Source of the DNA: Apiotrichum sp. Y4204
Taxonomy: Eukaryota > Basidiomycota > Tremellomycetes > Trichosporonales > Trichosporonaceae
NCBI GenBank assembly: GCA_025531455.1
Contig: JAMYHL010000096.1
Coordinates: forward strand, 1 to 64,000
Length of the DNA: 64,000 bases
Direction of reading: 5' to 3'
Shown: positions 11,558 to 21,653 of the stretch, in pieces
Layout: each line of letters begins with the position of its first letter
Position numbering within the stretch: position 1 is the stretch's first letter
Made by a program: the position numbers and the translations under genes
Notes under the pieces: generated by a model
Database searches by the model: none
What the model was told of the DNA's origin: nothing
What the model saw: only the letters and a program-made list of their open reading frames with translations

Positions 11558-12784
11558 CTACTTCCTCCGGCGGCGCGACTTTGTCGGGGAGGCCGTCTTG
11601 GGGGCCGGGGTGTCCGAGTCGTTGAGCTCCATCGCCTCGGCCTCGGTGAGCTCGCGGAACGGCGTGCTGTGCCGCCCGCTGACGGGGGAGAGGGCGGGCG
11701 GCTCCTCGTCGCCCGGCGTACCCCCCGGGCTGGCGGAGACCGAGGAGGCGGCGCTCGTGTCCGCGCTCGTGTCGCTGCGCGGGTACGTCTCGCCCGAGCC
11801 CTTTGAGGAGTAGTACCGGCCCGCCTGGGGTTAGTGGACTGGGGAGGGATGGGGAGGCGCCCGAGCTGCGCTGAAAACGATTGCTGATCCACGTCCACAA
11901 TGTGGAGCGTGGCTGGAGAGCTTCCTTCCATGCCTCAGGCAGTTGTCTTCTGACCACAGCTCTTTGCCCCATGCTCGGCGGAACTCACCTGGAGGAGCAT
12001 GACGCCCGTGAGCATGACGGCGGTGATAATGTTGTCGTTCGCCAGGTCGCGCACGGCATTCCCGAGGGCGGGGAACAGGTCGTGTTCCGTCAGGTCCTCT
12101 GGCAGCGGCGAGGGGAAAGACGTAAGTGCTGGGAGTGAGCTTGGGAGGCACAGGCGCGCAGGCGCGCAGGCGGGCTTACTGGGGTAGACCTCGGTGATTT
12201 GGTTGTAGGTTACGCTGGCGACGAGCACTGTGTGTGAGCTGGAGTCGTGACCCATCTCATCTCACTCCCTGCCCACTGCCTCCCCACCTCTACATCTCTC
12301 CACGCCGACTCCACTCTGCAGTTATACCTCCTCCCATCTCCCTTCCCATCCCCACCCCATCTCCGCATCTCGTACTCACACAAGCTCGCGCCGTCAAACA
12401 GCACCTCGCCGCCCTTGCCCCACCCCGAGTGCAGCTTCCACCCCGCGGCGACGAGCGCGGCGACGCCAACAGCGACATACACCCATCCGAGCGCGGGCGC
12501 GCCCGTCCCCAACAGCGCATAGTACCGTATACTCTCGGCGAGCGCCTCGGACGTCAGCGGCGAGCGCCAGAGCACGTTGTGGTCTGCGATCCAGTGCGTA
12601 AACGTCGTGCCTGCCGTTAGTGGGATAGTCACAGTACGCAGCTCGGGGTAGAGAGCTTCGGGGGTCGGGCGCGGTTTGGGGTAGTAGTGCTCGTGCGACA
12701 CCGCGGTTCGCGGCTCGCCGCGCTGGATAACCCACCGAGGAGGAAGCACGTCGTGCACGTGATGATAGTTGTGCGCCAGACCAT
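11558..12784 (-). CDS. SHR3: ER amino acid permease chaperone SHR3
   Basis: Shr3 is an ER membrane chaperone that lets amino acid permeases fold and enter COPII vesicles. Exon 1 encodes MVWRTTIITCTTCFLLG and joins across an intron (about 12616-12735) to TTFTHWIADHNVLW, giving the family's first transmembrane helix and its conserved FTHW...D..LW motif. The motif LTSEALAESIRYYALL, a second helix (VYVAVGVAALVAAGW), a third (LLLVASVTYNQITEVYP) and a fourth (NIITAVMLTGVMLLQ) follow. The cytosolic tail is Ser/Pro-rich and ends in RRRRK, which may act as a basic ER-retrieval-like signal. Five exons give about 240 residues, as expected. Confidence 0.85.
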
Positions 12785-13630
12785 GCTGGCGATCAAGAGC
12801 GGGGAGGTGGCGGCAAGAGAGAGAGTTCCAGACCGGGGGCGGAGGGGGAATAGTTAGTGAGCGCACAGGTAAAGGTATGGAAGAGAGATGGAGAGGGATG
12901 TAGACTAGACCCGATGGGGATTCTTCTTGTCTTTTGCTCGCCATCGTTTTTCCATTGCATCGCATGGATCCATCTGGCTGTGTTCCCCTTGGCGCCGCTT
13001 GCAGGCATCACGCTGCATCTCATTCCGCAAAATACTCCCGCTCTCCCTCTCTCTTCTAGCGGCGGCCGGCGCTCCATCGGCAATTAGCTCATTTCATGAC
13101 ACGCTCTCTCTTTCATCCATATCACTACATGCTGCATGCTGCATGCTGTCATGGCAATGTCGTCACCCGTCGCACTGCCGGATCCCATCTCCGGTGCTCC
13201 ATGGCAAGCTCAGAGCAAGAGAAGAGAACAAGATTGCAATGTTGCTTTTGCCGCGCGTCGGCCTGCCGTGCCTGTCCTGCTCCTGGCTCGATCGCTCCGT
13301 GCCATGTAGTAGTCACTACACGTACTCTGCCCAGTCTGCCTTTCCGCGCCGTCCACCCTTACACCGCTCGTGCTACTGTGGCATGCTCTGCACTACATCA
13401 GGTCCAGATATACATAATGGAAGGCAAGGAAATGCTTGGTGGTGGGGTTGGGTTTGGGGGTCTGAAGTTTGGTTTTTCTCCAAGGTCGAAACACAACACA
13501 ACAATGGGGGGCGCTGTTTTGCTTCGTTTTTGAGCGCGGCGCGCGGATGCGTCGCGGTGTCGTTCTCCGTGTTCCTTTTTTTCTGTGTCTGCGTTTCATA
13601 TCCGTTTCACTCGTCCACTTTTTCGCCAGC
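12785..13630. other. Intergenic between SHR3 and LEU4
   Basis: This holds the SHR3 upstream region and the LEU4 3' flank. It contains a short tandem GCATGCT repeat near 13128-13147. Long open frames run into the LEU4 3' end but are antisense shadows or low-complexity sequence. No gene is supported. Confidence 0.5.
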
Positions 13631-15787
13631 TTACGCTGACTCGGGGATCCGGAGCTTCTGCTCGCCGAGCCAGCAGTTGGCGGCGGAGACGACGGCCTTG
13701 AGACCGGAAGCAGTAATGTCGGCGTCGACGCCGACACCCCAGAAGCCGCCCTTGGTCTTGTCCTTGGGGTCCGCGTTCGGGGGGATGACCTCGATGTAGG
13801 TCGCGGCCTTGACGTCCGAACCGGTGCCGACCGAGTGCTCCGAGTACTCGCGGATGGAGAGCTGGATGCCGAGGTCCGCGTTGAGGGCGTCGAGGAACGA
13901 CGACAGCGGACCGTTACCGTCACCGGTGACGCGGTGGGTCTTGCCGTCGACGACCATGGTGGCCGTAATCTTCCTCGGGAGCGAGGGGAGGTCGTCGTCG
14001 TGCACGGCCGAGCGGTCCGGGGAGGACTCGTCGTTGCCGTTGGGGTTGCCGTTGAGGCTGAGGTCCGAGATGCGGCTGAGGCCGCGGGGCGCGCGCGACG
14101 GCGACTGCTCGGGGGTGTTGAGCACCGAGTTGTTGCGCGAGACACGCTGGTTCTCCATCGAGAAGCTCTTGAGCACCAGGCGGCCGTCCTGGCCGGTGCC
14201 AAAGTGGTAGGCGCGGCGGAATGCCGTGGTGATGTCCTTGGAGGTCATCTCCTTGCCGGTCTCCTCTGACAGGTTCTGGATGACCGAGTAGAACGAGATC
14301 TGCATGCGGCGCGGGAGGTCGAGGGCGAGCGCCGACTTGATAATGTAGGCGATACCACCCTTGCCCGACTGCGAGTTGACACGGATGACGGCCTCGTACG
14401 TGCAGCCGACGTCGGCGGGGTCGATCGGGAGGTAGGGCACGTCCCAAATCATGTCGCCCGACTTTTCGCGCTTGGTCTGCGCCTCGAGACCCTTCTTGAT
14501 CGCGTCCTGGTGCGAGCCCGAGAAGGCAGTGAACACGAGCTCTCCCGCGTACGGATGCCTCGGGTGGACCGGGAGGCCGGTGCAGGCCGTGACCGTGTCG
14601 ATGATGGAGAACATGTCGGAAAAGTCGAGGCCCGGGGTGTAGCCCTGCGAGTAGAGGTTGAGGCCGAGGGTGACGAGGTCGACGTTACCCGTGCGCTCAC
14701 CGTTTCCGAGGACGGTGCCCTCGATACGGTCGGCGCCGGCGAGCACACCGAGCTCAGCCGCGGCAACGGCACAGCCGCGGTCGTTGTGGGTGTGCAGCGA
14801 GATGATGCACTTTTCGCGCTCCGAGATGGTGGAGCAGAACATCTCAACCTGGTCGGCAAAGACATTCGGGGTGGCAACCTCGACAGTAGCCGGGAGGTTG
14901 AAGATGATGCGCTCCTCGTTGCGGCCGTCCGCAAAGACCGACTCGGTTCCAGAGAGCCACGTCTTCTTGACGGCCTCGCAGACCTCGACGGCATACGGCG
15001 TCTCGGTCTGGGAGAAGGTCTCGGGCGAGTACTCGAAGCGGAAGTTTGTGCCGTGCGACTTTGCGTACTTTTGCGCGAGCTTGCGGACGAGCTCGGTGTG
15101 CTTTGTGGCAAGCTGGATTGTCTCGGCGCGGTCGTTGTTGAACACGACCTCACGGAAGAGACACGAAGTGGCATTGTACATGTGAATAATCACATTCTTG
15201 AGGCCGGCAACAGCCTCAAAGGTGCGCTCGATGAGGTCGGCACGCGCCGGGGTCAGGACCTGGGGAGTTAGAAAGGAATGTGGGGCATGGGAAATGTCGC
15301 TGTCCGTCCCCGACGCTGGCCCAGCGCCGTGCGACACGCAACCTTCAACTCACCTGAATCCAGACATCATCGGGGACGTCGCGGCCGTTGACGAGCTCGC
15401 GGACAAAGGTAAAGTCAGTCTCGGAGGCGGCGGGGTACGCGACCTCGATCTCCTTGAAGCCGATCTGCACCAGGTGGCGGAAGAAACGGAGCTTCTGGGG
15501 GTTGGTCATCGCTGGGATGTCAGTGGGCGATCTCTCCCAGTGTCCCGCGGCACACTCACGGTTAGCAAGCGACTGGTTGCCATCGCGGAGGTCGGTGGAG
15601 AGCCAGATGGGCGCCTTCTTGCACTTCTTGTCGGGCCATGTGCGGGCCGGGAAGGGCTCGGGCTGGAACGGCCTGTAGCGGGTGGAGGGGTCGGCGCTGG
15701 GGAGTGAGCGAGGCAGCGGAGCGGAATGTGTGTGCAGTGTCCTGTGTGCTGCCGCAGGTGTTCACTCGGTACTTACAGCATCGGCAT
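13631..15787 (-). CDS. LEU4: 2-isopropylmalate synthase
   Basis: It condenses acetyl-CoA with 2-oxoisovalerate, the committed step of leucine synthesis. The N-terminus after splicing is [17 protein letters not shown], typical of fungal Leu4. [14 protein letters not shown] carries the catalytic Arg-Asp of the HMGL-like TIM barrel. [16 protein letters not shown] and [14 protein letters not shown] hold the metal-binding HxH and CDE-type motifs. The C-terminal third, with [20 protein letters not shown] and [13 protein letters not shown] sequence, is the LeuA regulatory domain for leucine feedback. At least four exons give about 620 residues. No strong mitochondrial presequence is visible. A TGACTC core lies about 260 bp upstream. 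Confidence 0.95.
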
Positions 15788-16047
15788 GGTGGAGATGGGC
15801 CGGTGGCGGGGATGAGATGAAGAGATGAGAAGAGATGGGATGGGGAGTGCGGAATGCTGCTGTTTTATCCACTTGGCGGATGGGATCGAGAGCAAGAGGT
15901 GCGATGAGTGCGATGAGAGCGAGAGCAACGTGCTTGACGATGATGTCGCGGTGTTTTGTCTTTATTGTGCTCTAAGACGAATGAGGGGGGGGAGTAGATG
16001 ACAATCCAGGCAAAGACGTTGTTGTCGAGTTGAGTTGGAATCGAATC

Positions 16048-16053
16048 GAGTCA
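16048..16053 (-). promoter_or_regulatory. Gcn4-like TGACTC core upstream of LEU4
   Basis: The minus strand reads TGACTCG here, about 260 bp before the LEU4 ATG. Fungal Gcn4/CpcA factors bind TGASTCA. A six-base match is weak evidence alone; the same heptamer also occurs upstream of ILV3. Confidence 0.3.
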
Positions 16054-16737
16054 AGCGGCTACTAGTGCAGCAGCTAGCAGCTAATCAACGGCAATGATCC
16101 AATGAATCACATCCTCATACCCCCCACCCACATCATCGTCCCTGCATTCTGTCCCCCTCCCTGCACTAGACGCACTGCGGCCGGCGGTCTCCTCGGCTTA
16201 CCCTTTGCTTGGCTTTCGAGTGGCCCCGCGAATGCTCCAGAGCCGCCCAGCGCAGTCCCGCCGCCCCCCCATGACAGCAAGCAATGCATCTCCTTTTTTT
16301 TTTTTCTTTTTTTTTTCCTTACCGGTTAGCGCCGCCAAACGCAATGAAGATGACCAGAAAAGTCACGGAGATTAGGCGGCCGAGAGGAAAGATGAGCGCG
16401 ATCTAGCGCGATCTGCATATCCGTGACATAGGGGGAGGGCTAGATAACGATCTTTGCAGGCCTATTCTTGATACTCCATCGGTCTATCGGTCTGGTGCCT
16501 TGGAGCGTTCTCGGGAGCGATCCGGCGATCAGGAGTAGTAGCTAGTAGCAGCTCTCAAGGCGCGCTAGAAAGGATTAGCGCCTATCCTCCTGACGATCAG
16601 AAGCCAGGGGGCCCAGGGGAAGATCGTTGGATCATTGGAATCCGAGGGTGGAGAAGCATTGTGGAGATGGATCGTCGCGCTGATCTGTTGGATGACATGA
16701 TCCCGCGTGGGAACCTGTGGTTGGGCGGAGAATACAA

Positions 16738-16772
16738 GCAGAATGCAGAATGCAGAATGCAGAATGCAGAAT
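16738..16772 (+). repeat. GCAGAAT heptamer tandem repeat
   Basis: About five perfect head-to-tail copies of GCAGAAT lie in the intergenic region upstream of the Ser/Pro-rich gene. Confidence 0.9.
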
Positions 16773-17071
16773 GCATAGTTCGATGTTCAGTTTTGGGGGG
16801 CGCGGATGTGGATTGTGGATGCGGATGTGGGCTATGGTAGGGTGTAAAATGGACGGGACGAGTCGCGGTAGTCGCGCGCGTTGTTGCGCTTGTTGCCGCG
16901 CCAGTGGCTTGGGAACGGGCGTTGATTTCCACCAAAGGCTAGATGCAGCCAAACACGACCGCCTCGCCAGGTGCGTCCACAACACGAGAGACTACAAACA
17001 AGCACCACCACCATCTTGTCCGACTGCATGAACTGCACCAATACAACTCACTTGCCTCTTGCTCTCCACAC

Positions 17072-19979
17072 ATGCCCTCTCGCACACCACAGCGGCGCGC
17101 GGCACCCTCGCCCATCCAGACGACGACCGCGACCCCTGCCCGGCCCGACCTGAGCCTCGGCCCTGTCGCCGACCCACCATCCCACCGCTCCCACTCCTTC
17201 TCCCACACCCGCCCGCCATTCCTCACACCAACAGTCCTCGCAAGCACGGGCCTCAGTCTCGCGGCCGGCCTCTCCTCGCCGGCACCGTACCTCCGCAGCC
17301 CGACAGCGACAACCGACTACTTTTCCCGCGCACCTGACGCGAGTCCGACAGCGAGCTTCTTCCCGAGCTCGCCGCGCTCGCTGCTCCCCCGCAGCCCGCT
17401 CCCCACTGGCGCCTCCCCACTCCACACCCCGCTGCACAGCCCGCTTATCTCGCGCCGCTTTGACGCAGATTACCCAGCCACAAGCCTGCACGAGCGCCGA
17501 TCATCAAAGTGAGTACCCGCAAACAAACACGAAACACACAACACAACACAATAATAATGGTTGTGTGCCCTCGAATTCGCCCTGCCCCTTGCCGCAGTGC
17601 CCTGGCCCGGGCCACAACCTGTCCCTATCTCTTTCCGCTTCTCCATCCCTATCGTTCTTTCCTCCCTTATCAACGTGTCGCGAACGGAAAACTCACTCGC
17701 AGCGGCTCAGTTTCCACCGCCTCGTCCTCGTCGCCTCCCCGAACCATATCGACCATGTCGGAGGGCACGACCCGTGCGCCCTCGGAGGCATCCGCACCGA
17801 GTTCCAGCACCGCGACGCCCGCGCGCAGCCTCGCCAGCGAGCCGAGCAGCGTGCTCAACACGAGTACCGCAAGCGCAGCAAGCGCGCGCTCAGTGCGGAG
17901 CAGCAGCGTCGACGTGGACGTCGGCGTCGCATTTCCAAGCACTCCGGCCTCGGCGTCGAAACGCCGCCCCCAGCCATCAGTGATAAGGAGCCACTCGGGG
18001 CGCGGCCTGCAGTTCCTCCCGCGCCCCGCCGAGGCCGCCCCCGTCTCCTCCTCCCCCCGTCCGGCCAGTTTTGCTGGATCGCGCAGCCCGCTCGCCCCGG
18101 TACTCGACAGGGGAACGCGCACCTCGCTCCCGCCCGCATCGCGCGCGTCCTCCTCCCTCGCGGGCGTGCTCGCCGCCTCGCGCATACCTGATAAACTCGA
18201 GGTCGCCACAGAGTCGCCCGCAGCGGCGCCCGCCCCAGGCCCAGCTCCAGGATCGTGGATGCGCCGCCGGAGCTCGACCTCCGCATCCGCCTCGACGGCC
18301 TCGAGCGACGGCACGCCCCCGCTGGGTACGCCCACGCCTGCGCCGCTTGGGCGCCGCACGTTGAACAGCTCGCTCCGCGCGCGCCTCATGAGCGTGCGCC
18401 CCGCCCCCGAGGCGGTCGTGACTACCACGTCTGTGTCCACGTCCCTTGCGGGCGGCCAGCGCACGACGCACGCGGAAAGTCGTGCAAAGGCCCAGCACCC
18501 ACCGGCCTCCCACTCGAATGCCCATGGCCACGGCCACAGCCACGGCCAGCACCCCCTGTCTCACTCGCAGCGCCCAGGGACCGACCGCGTACCGGCACCT
18601 GGGCCAGCTGGCCCAGCCACATCCGCCACACGCGCCGCGCCCCCGGCTACCTCGACTCCTGGAACCGTCCATTCCACAACTGCAACACGTTCCAAACACG
18701 GCGCAGCCAGCCCCGCAGGTCCAGCTGGTGCCTTGTTGTCGACAGATTCGGCAGGAGTGGAGCGCGCACACTCTAGTGGGACAGATGCGTCAGAAGCGAC
18801 ACAGAATGCGACACAGGGGGCTGCGAGTCTGACGGACGGGAGGGATGGTCCCGAGATAGCCGGGCTGCGCGACGCTCCATCTCCATCTCCCGCTCCCACG
18901 CCCGGCAGCGTGGGAAGAGGCGCCGATGTGCCCGATGCTAGCGATGCTGACGCTGGGCAGATCGCGCCAGAGGCATCTGGCCGTGTGTCTGGTATGGGTG
19001 CGAGTGCAAGTGACCGCGAAGCAACAAGGTCCTCCAAGTTGTCTTTATCCACTCCCTCTCACCACCGCCTACCGCTCCGCGACGACATGAACACAATGCA
19101 TGCTGGGGTGCGTAACCAGAACCAACAAGAGACAGAAGCTGACTCCAGCCCTCGTTCGCCTTCACCGACGACGAGTACGCCCTCACACCTGTGCGCGTGC
19201 AGAGAAACAAGGCCGCGAGCTGGCACGAGCGCACCGAGTCCGAGGACGAGACCGAGGTAAGTAGAGCGTGTTGGAAATGCTGCGGCTGTCGTCGACACCG
19301 GACAGCGGGGTATCGGAGTGTCTGGTGGAGCGCCTCCGAGCTGGTCTCCGGATCGCTTCGTGGGAATCAATCCCAGCTTCCTCTCAGGGCCACCCGTCCG
19401 TCTGCGGCATTCGCGGCTATATCCCACTTCCAATGCTGACTTCAGTTGCACGAGGTCGACGAGTCCGTCTCGCGCGCAGCCACCACGAGCTCGCTAGACA
19501 GCACCCCCGGGCCAAGTGTCAAGAGCAGCCGCAGCGGAACGCGCAGCGCGAGCCAGTCCTCTCTCGCGGACAACTACGTCGCGCCGTACGCTGTGCGGCG
19601 CAAGTCCAAGACATCCAAGTCGCGCAAGTCGCACGCCAACCACGCACCAAGCCTCGACCACGCCAACCACATCTCCACCCCGGCCAAGCCCTCAGGCCTG
19701 ACGCTCACGCTCGCGGCGTCGCTCGCATCCACCCTCCCGCTCCCGTTCGACCGGCGCCGCATCGAGCTCATCCTCGCCTGGTCAGCGCCCAAGGGCCTAT
19801 GGGCGTACATCCCCTTTGCGGGGTGGGTGCCCTCGCTTGGTGTCGTTGTGGGCGGGACGCACGAGCGCCTCGACGCCGCGCACCCCCACGAGGTGGTCAG
19901 CGCGTTCCAGCTCCGCGGGCTCGTGCGCGAGTTCCTCGAGTGTATCCCCCTTGTGGGGCGGTTTGCTGTTTGGTTCTAG
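17072..19979 (+). CDS. Unknown Ser/Pro/Ala-rich protein with an ordered C-terminus
   Basis: Four exons (17072-17508, 17703-about 19108, about 19149-19256, 19446-19979) encode about 830 residues that I do not recognise. Most of the chain is disordered and rich in Ser, Pro, Thr and Ala, with a His-Gly patch (HGHGHSHGQH) near the middle. The last 150 or so residues differ: a basic stretch RRKSKTSKSRKSH, a hydrophobic run LTLTLAASLASTLPLPF, then RRRIELILAWSAPKGLWAYI, PFAGWVPSLGVVVGG and an amphipathic end LVREFLECIPLVGRFAVWF. The conserved-looking end could be membrane-associated. Intron 1 (194 nt) is long for this window. Confidence 0.7.
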
Positions 19980-20211
19980 AGAGACGAGAGGGACACGCCG
20001 AAGGGCTTGAAGGGCCCGAAGGGGACCTATGTCCATATCAAAAAGTACCATGATTCCGGTATACGTGCCGCTGTGCTGTGTAAGAGTGTTGTTGGATGTA
20101 TGTCTGTGATTAGAGTGGGATGAGCGGGAGACGAGGAGTGCAAAGTGCGTTTCCTTCTCCACTATGCGGGGTACAAGAAATTCTACGCTGCATGGCTCTA
20201 AGGTACAACAA

Positions 20212-21186
20212 TTACACGGCGAGCACGCCCTTTGTGGACGGCACGTCGTCGCTGCCCGTCTGGGTGACGGCCATGCGGATCGCGAGCGCGAGCGCCTTGA
20301 ACGACGCCTCGGCGCTGAAGGGTCAGCAAAAATGCTGTTGCTGTTCACTCACATGTGGTGGTTGTTGACACCGCGGATGCAGTCGACGTGAAGAGTGACG
20401 CCGGCGGCAAAGGCAAAGGACTCGAGGAAGTGGGAGATCATCTCCGTGGACACTGGTGTGAGAATGGTCATTGGGAGGTGGGGGAGAAGGTCGAGGGACG
20501 ATTGAGATCACACTCAGGAGCTCAGTCTGAGACACCGGGCCAGCTCCGTTCTCGTGTACTCCTCGACCAAAGACTCCTCTCGCCCCTGAACACTCACGAT
20601 CTCCAATCTTCTCGCGGGTAAACGGCAAGTCGCCGACAAAGTACGGCCGCGACGAAATGTCAATGACCGCGCGCGAGAGGGTCTGGGGTGAGCTCTGTGC
20701 TAGGTAGCCGATTTCGTCTGCCTCCACTCACCTCGTCCAAGGGGGCGTACGCGTAGCCGTAGCGCTTGATGCCCCTGCGCTCTCCGAGGGCCTTCTTGAA
20801 CGCCTCGCCGAGCGCCAGGCCGCAGTCCTCGGTGGTGTGGTGGTCGTCAATGTGCAGGTCGCCGTTGCACTTGATCGTGAGGCACATGCCGCCGTGCTTG
20901 GCGAGCGCGGTGAGCATCTGGGTGTGAGCGGGTGCATGGCGCAAAGCGGGAAAGGACAGCGAATGTGGAGCTAGAGCAACAGACGAGGTTGAGAGACAGC
21001 AGCCACCTCGCAGCTCTCCAGTTCCACTCCGCTTCCCTCCCGATTCCGTCCACTTACATGGTCGAGGAACCCGATACCGGTGGACACGCTAATCTCCTGC
21101 TTGGCGCCCTGCGCGGGCTCGAGCGCGAGCGTGCACGTAATCTGCGTCTCGGACGTGTCGCGGGATACGGTGGCTGTGCGGGACAT
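20212..21186 (-). CDS. HIS3: Imidazoleglycerol-phosphate dehydratase
   Basis: It catalyses the sixth step of histidine synthesis. The N-terminus [16 protein letters not shown] matches fungal His3. The manganese-binding repeats are visible: [44 protein letters not shown] and RGVNNHH. The C-terminus ends PSTKGVLAV, as in other fungi. About five exons with short introns give about 200 residues after splicing, close to the family norm. The gene is transcribed away from MAU2, sharing a 467-bp upstream region. The exact TGACTC core seen upstream of LEU4 was not found there. Confidence 0.95.
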
Positions 21187-21653
21187 GGTGGGTGAGAGAG
21201 AAAGAGGAATGGAGAGAGAGAGATGGAGAAGAGGTTACAAACCAGAGATATGCATACAGGTTGCTCTCGATTCGCCCGAGTTTTCTGGGCACCAAAGCTC
21301 ATCTCGACTCGCGGGTCTCCGAACCGGAGAATCCGAGCAGCAAACGGAGAGTAAGACATCTCCGCTCTTCCGCTCGGGCACAAAATGAGCGTAGGTGGCG
21401 GCCAAAGCGCGAGATGGTCGACGCGGGTTGACTGGACTCTGGATACTTTGGTGCAAGTCATTTCGCACGCGTTTCCTTGTCTCAAAGTCAGCCAAAAGGT
21501 CGCGCTCGTCATCAATCGGTATCAGTCGACCATTTCTCACACGTTCAACACCACCACCTTCGCCCTCATATCCCCTTCTCCCCTTGGGCGCACTCCGCCA
21601 CAGCGAGCCCCCTCCTCATCAGTTCATGGCGCGCCCCGCCCCGCCGTGAGCTG
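21187..21653. promoter_or_regulatory. Bidirectional promoter region, HIS3 / MAU2
   Basis: Two divergent genes start at its edges. The part next to HIS3 is GA-rich on the plus strand, meaning a CT-rich leader for HIS3. The part next to MAU2 is CT-rich on the plus strand. No TATA box was identified. Confidence 0.6.

Larger units (their letters stand above)
15788..17071. other. Intergenic promoter region between LEU4 and the divergent Ser/Pro-rich gene
   Basis: Contents: a TGACTC (Gcn4-type) core on the minus strand at 16048-16053, a T-rich tract at about 16292-16318, a GATC-dense block at about 16395-16695 (about 11 copies), and a 7-nt tandem repeat at 16738-16772. No gene is supported. Confidence 0.6.
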
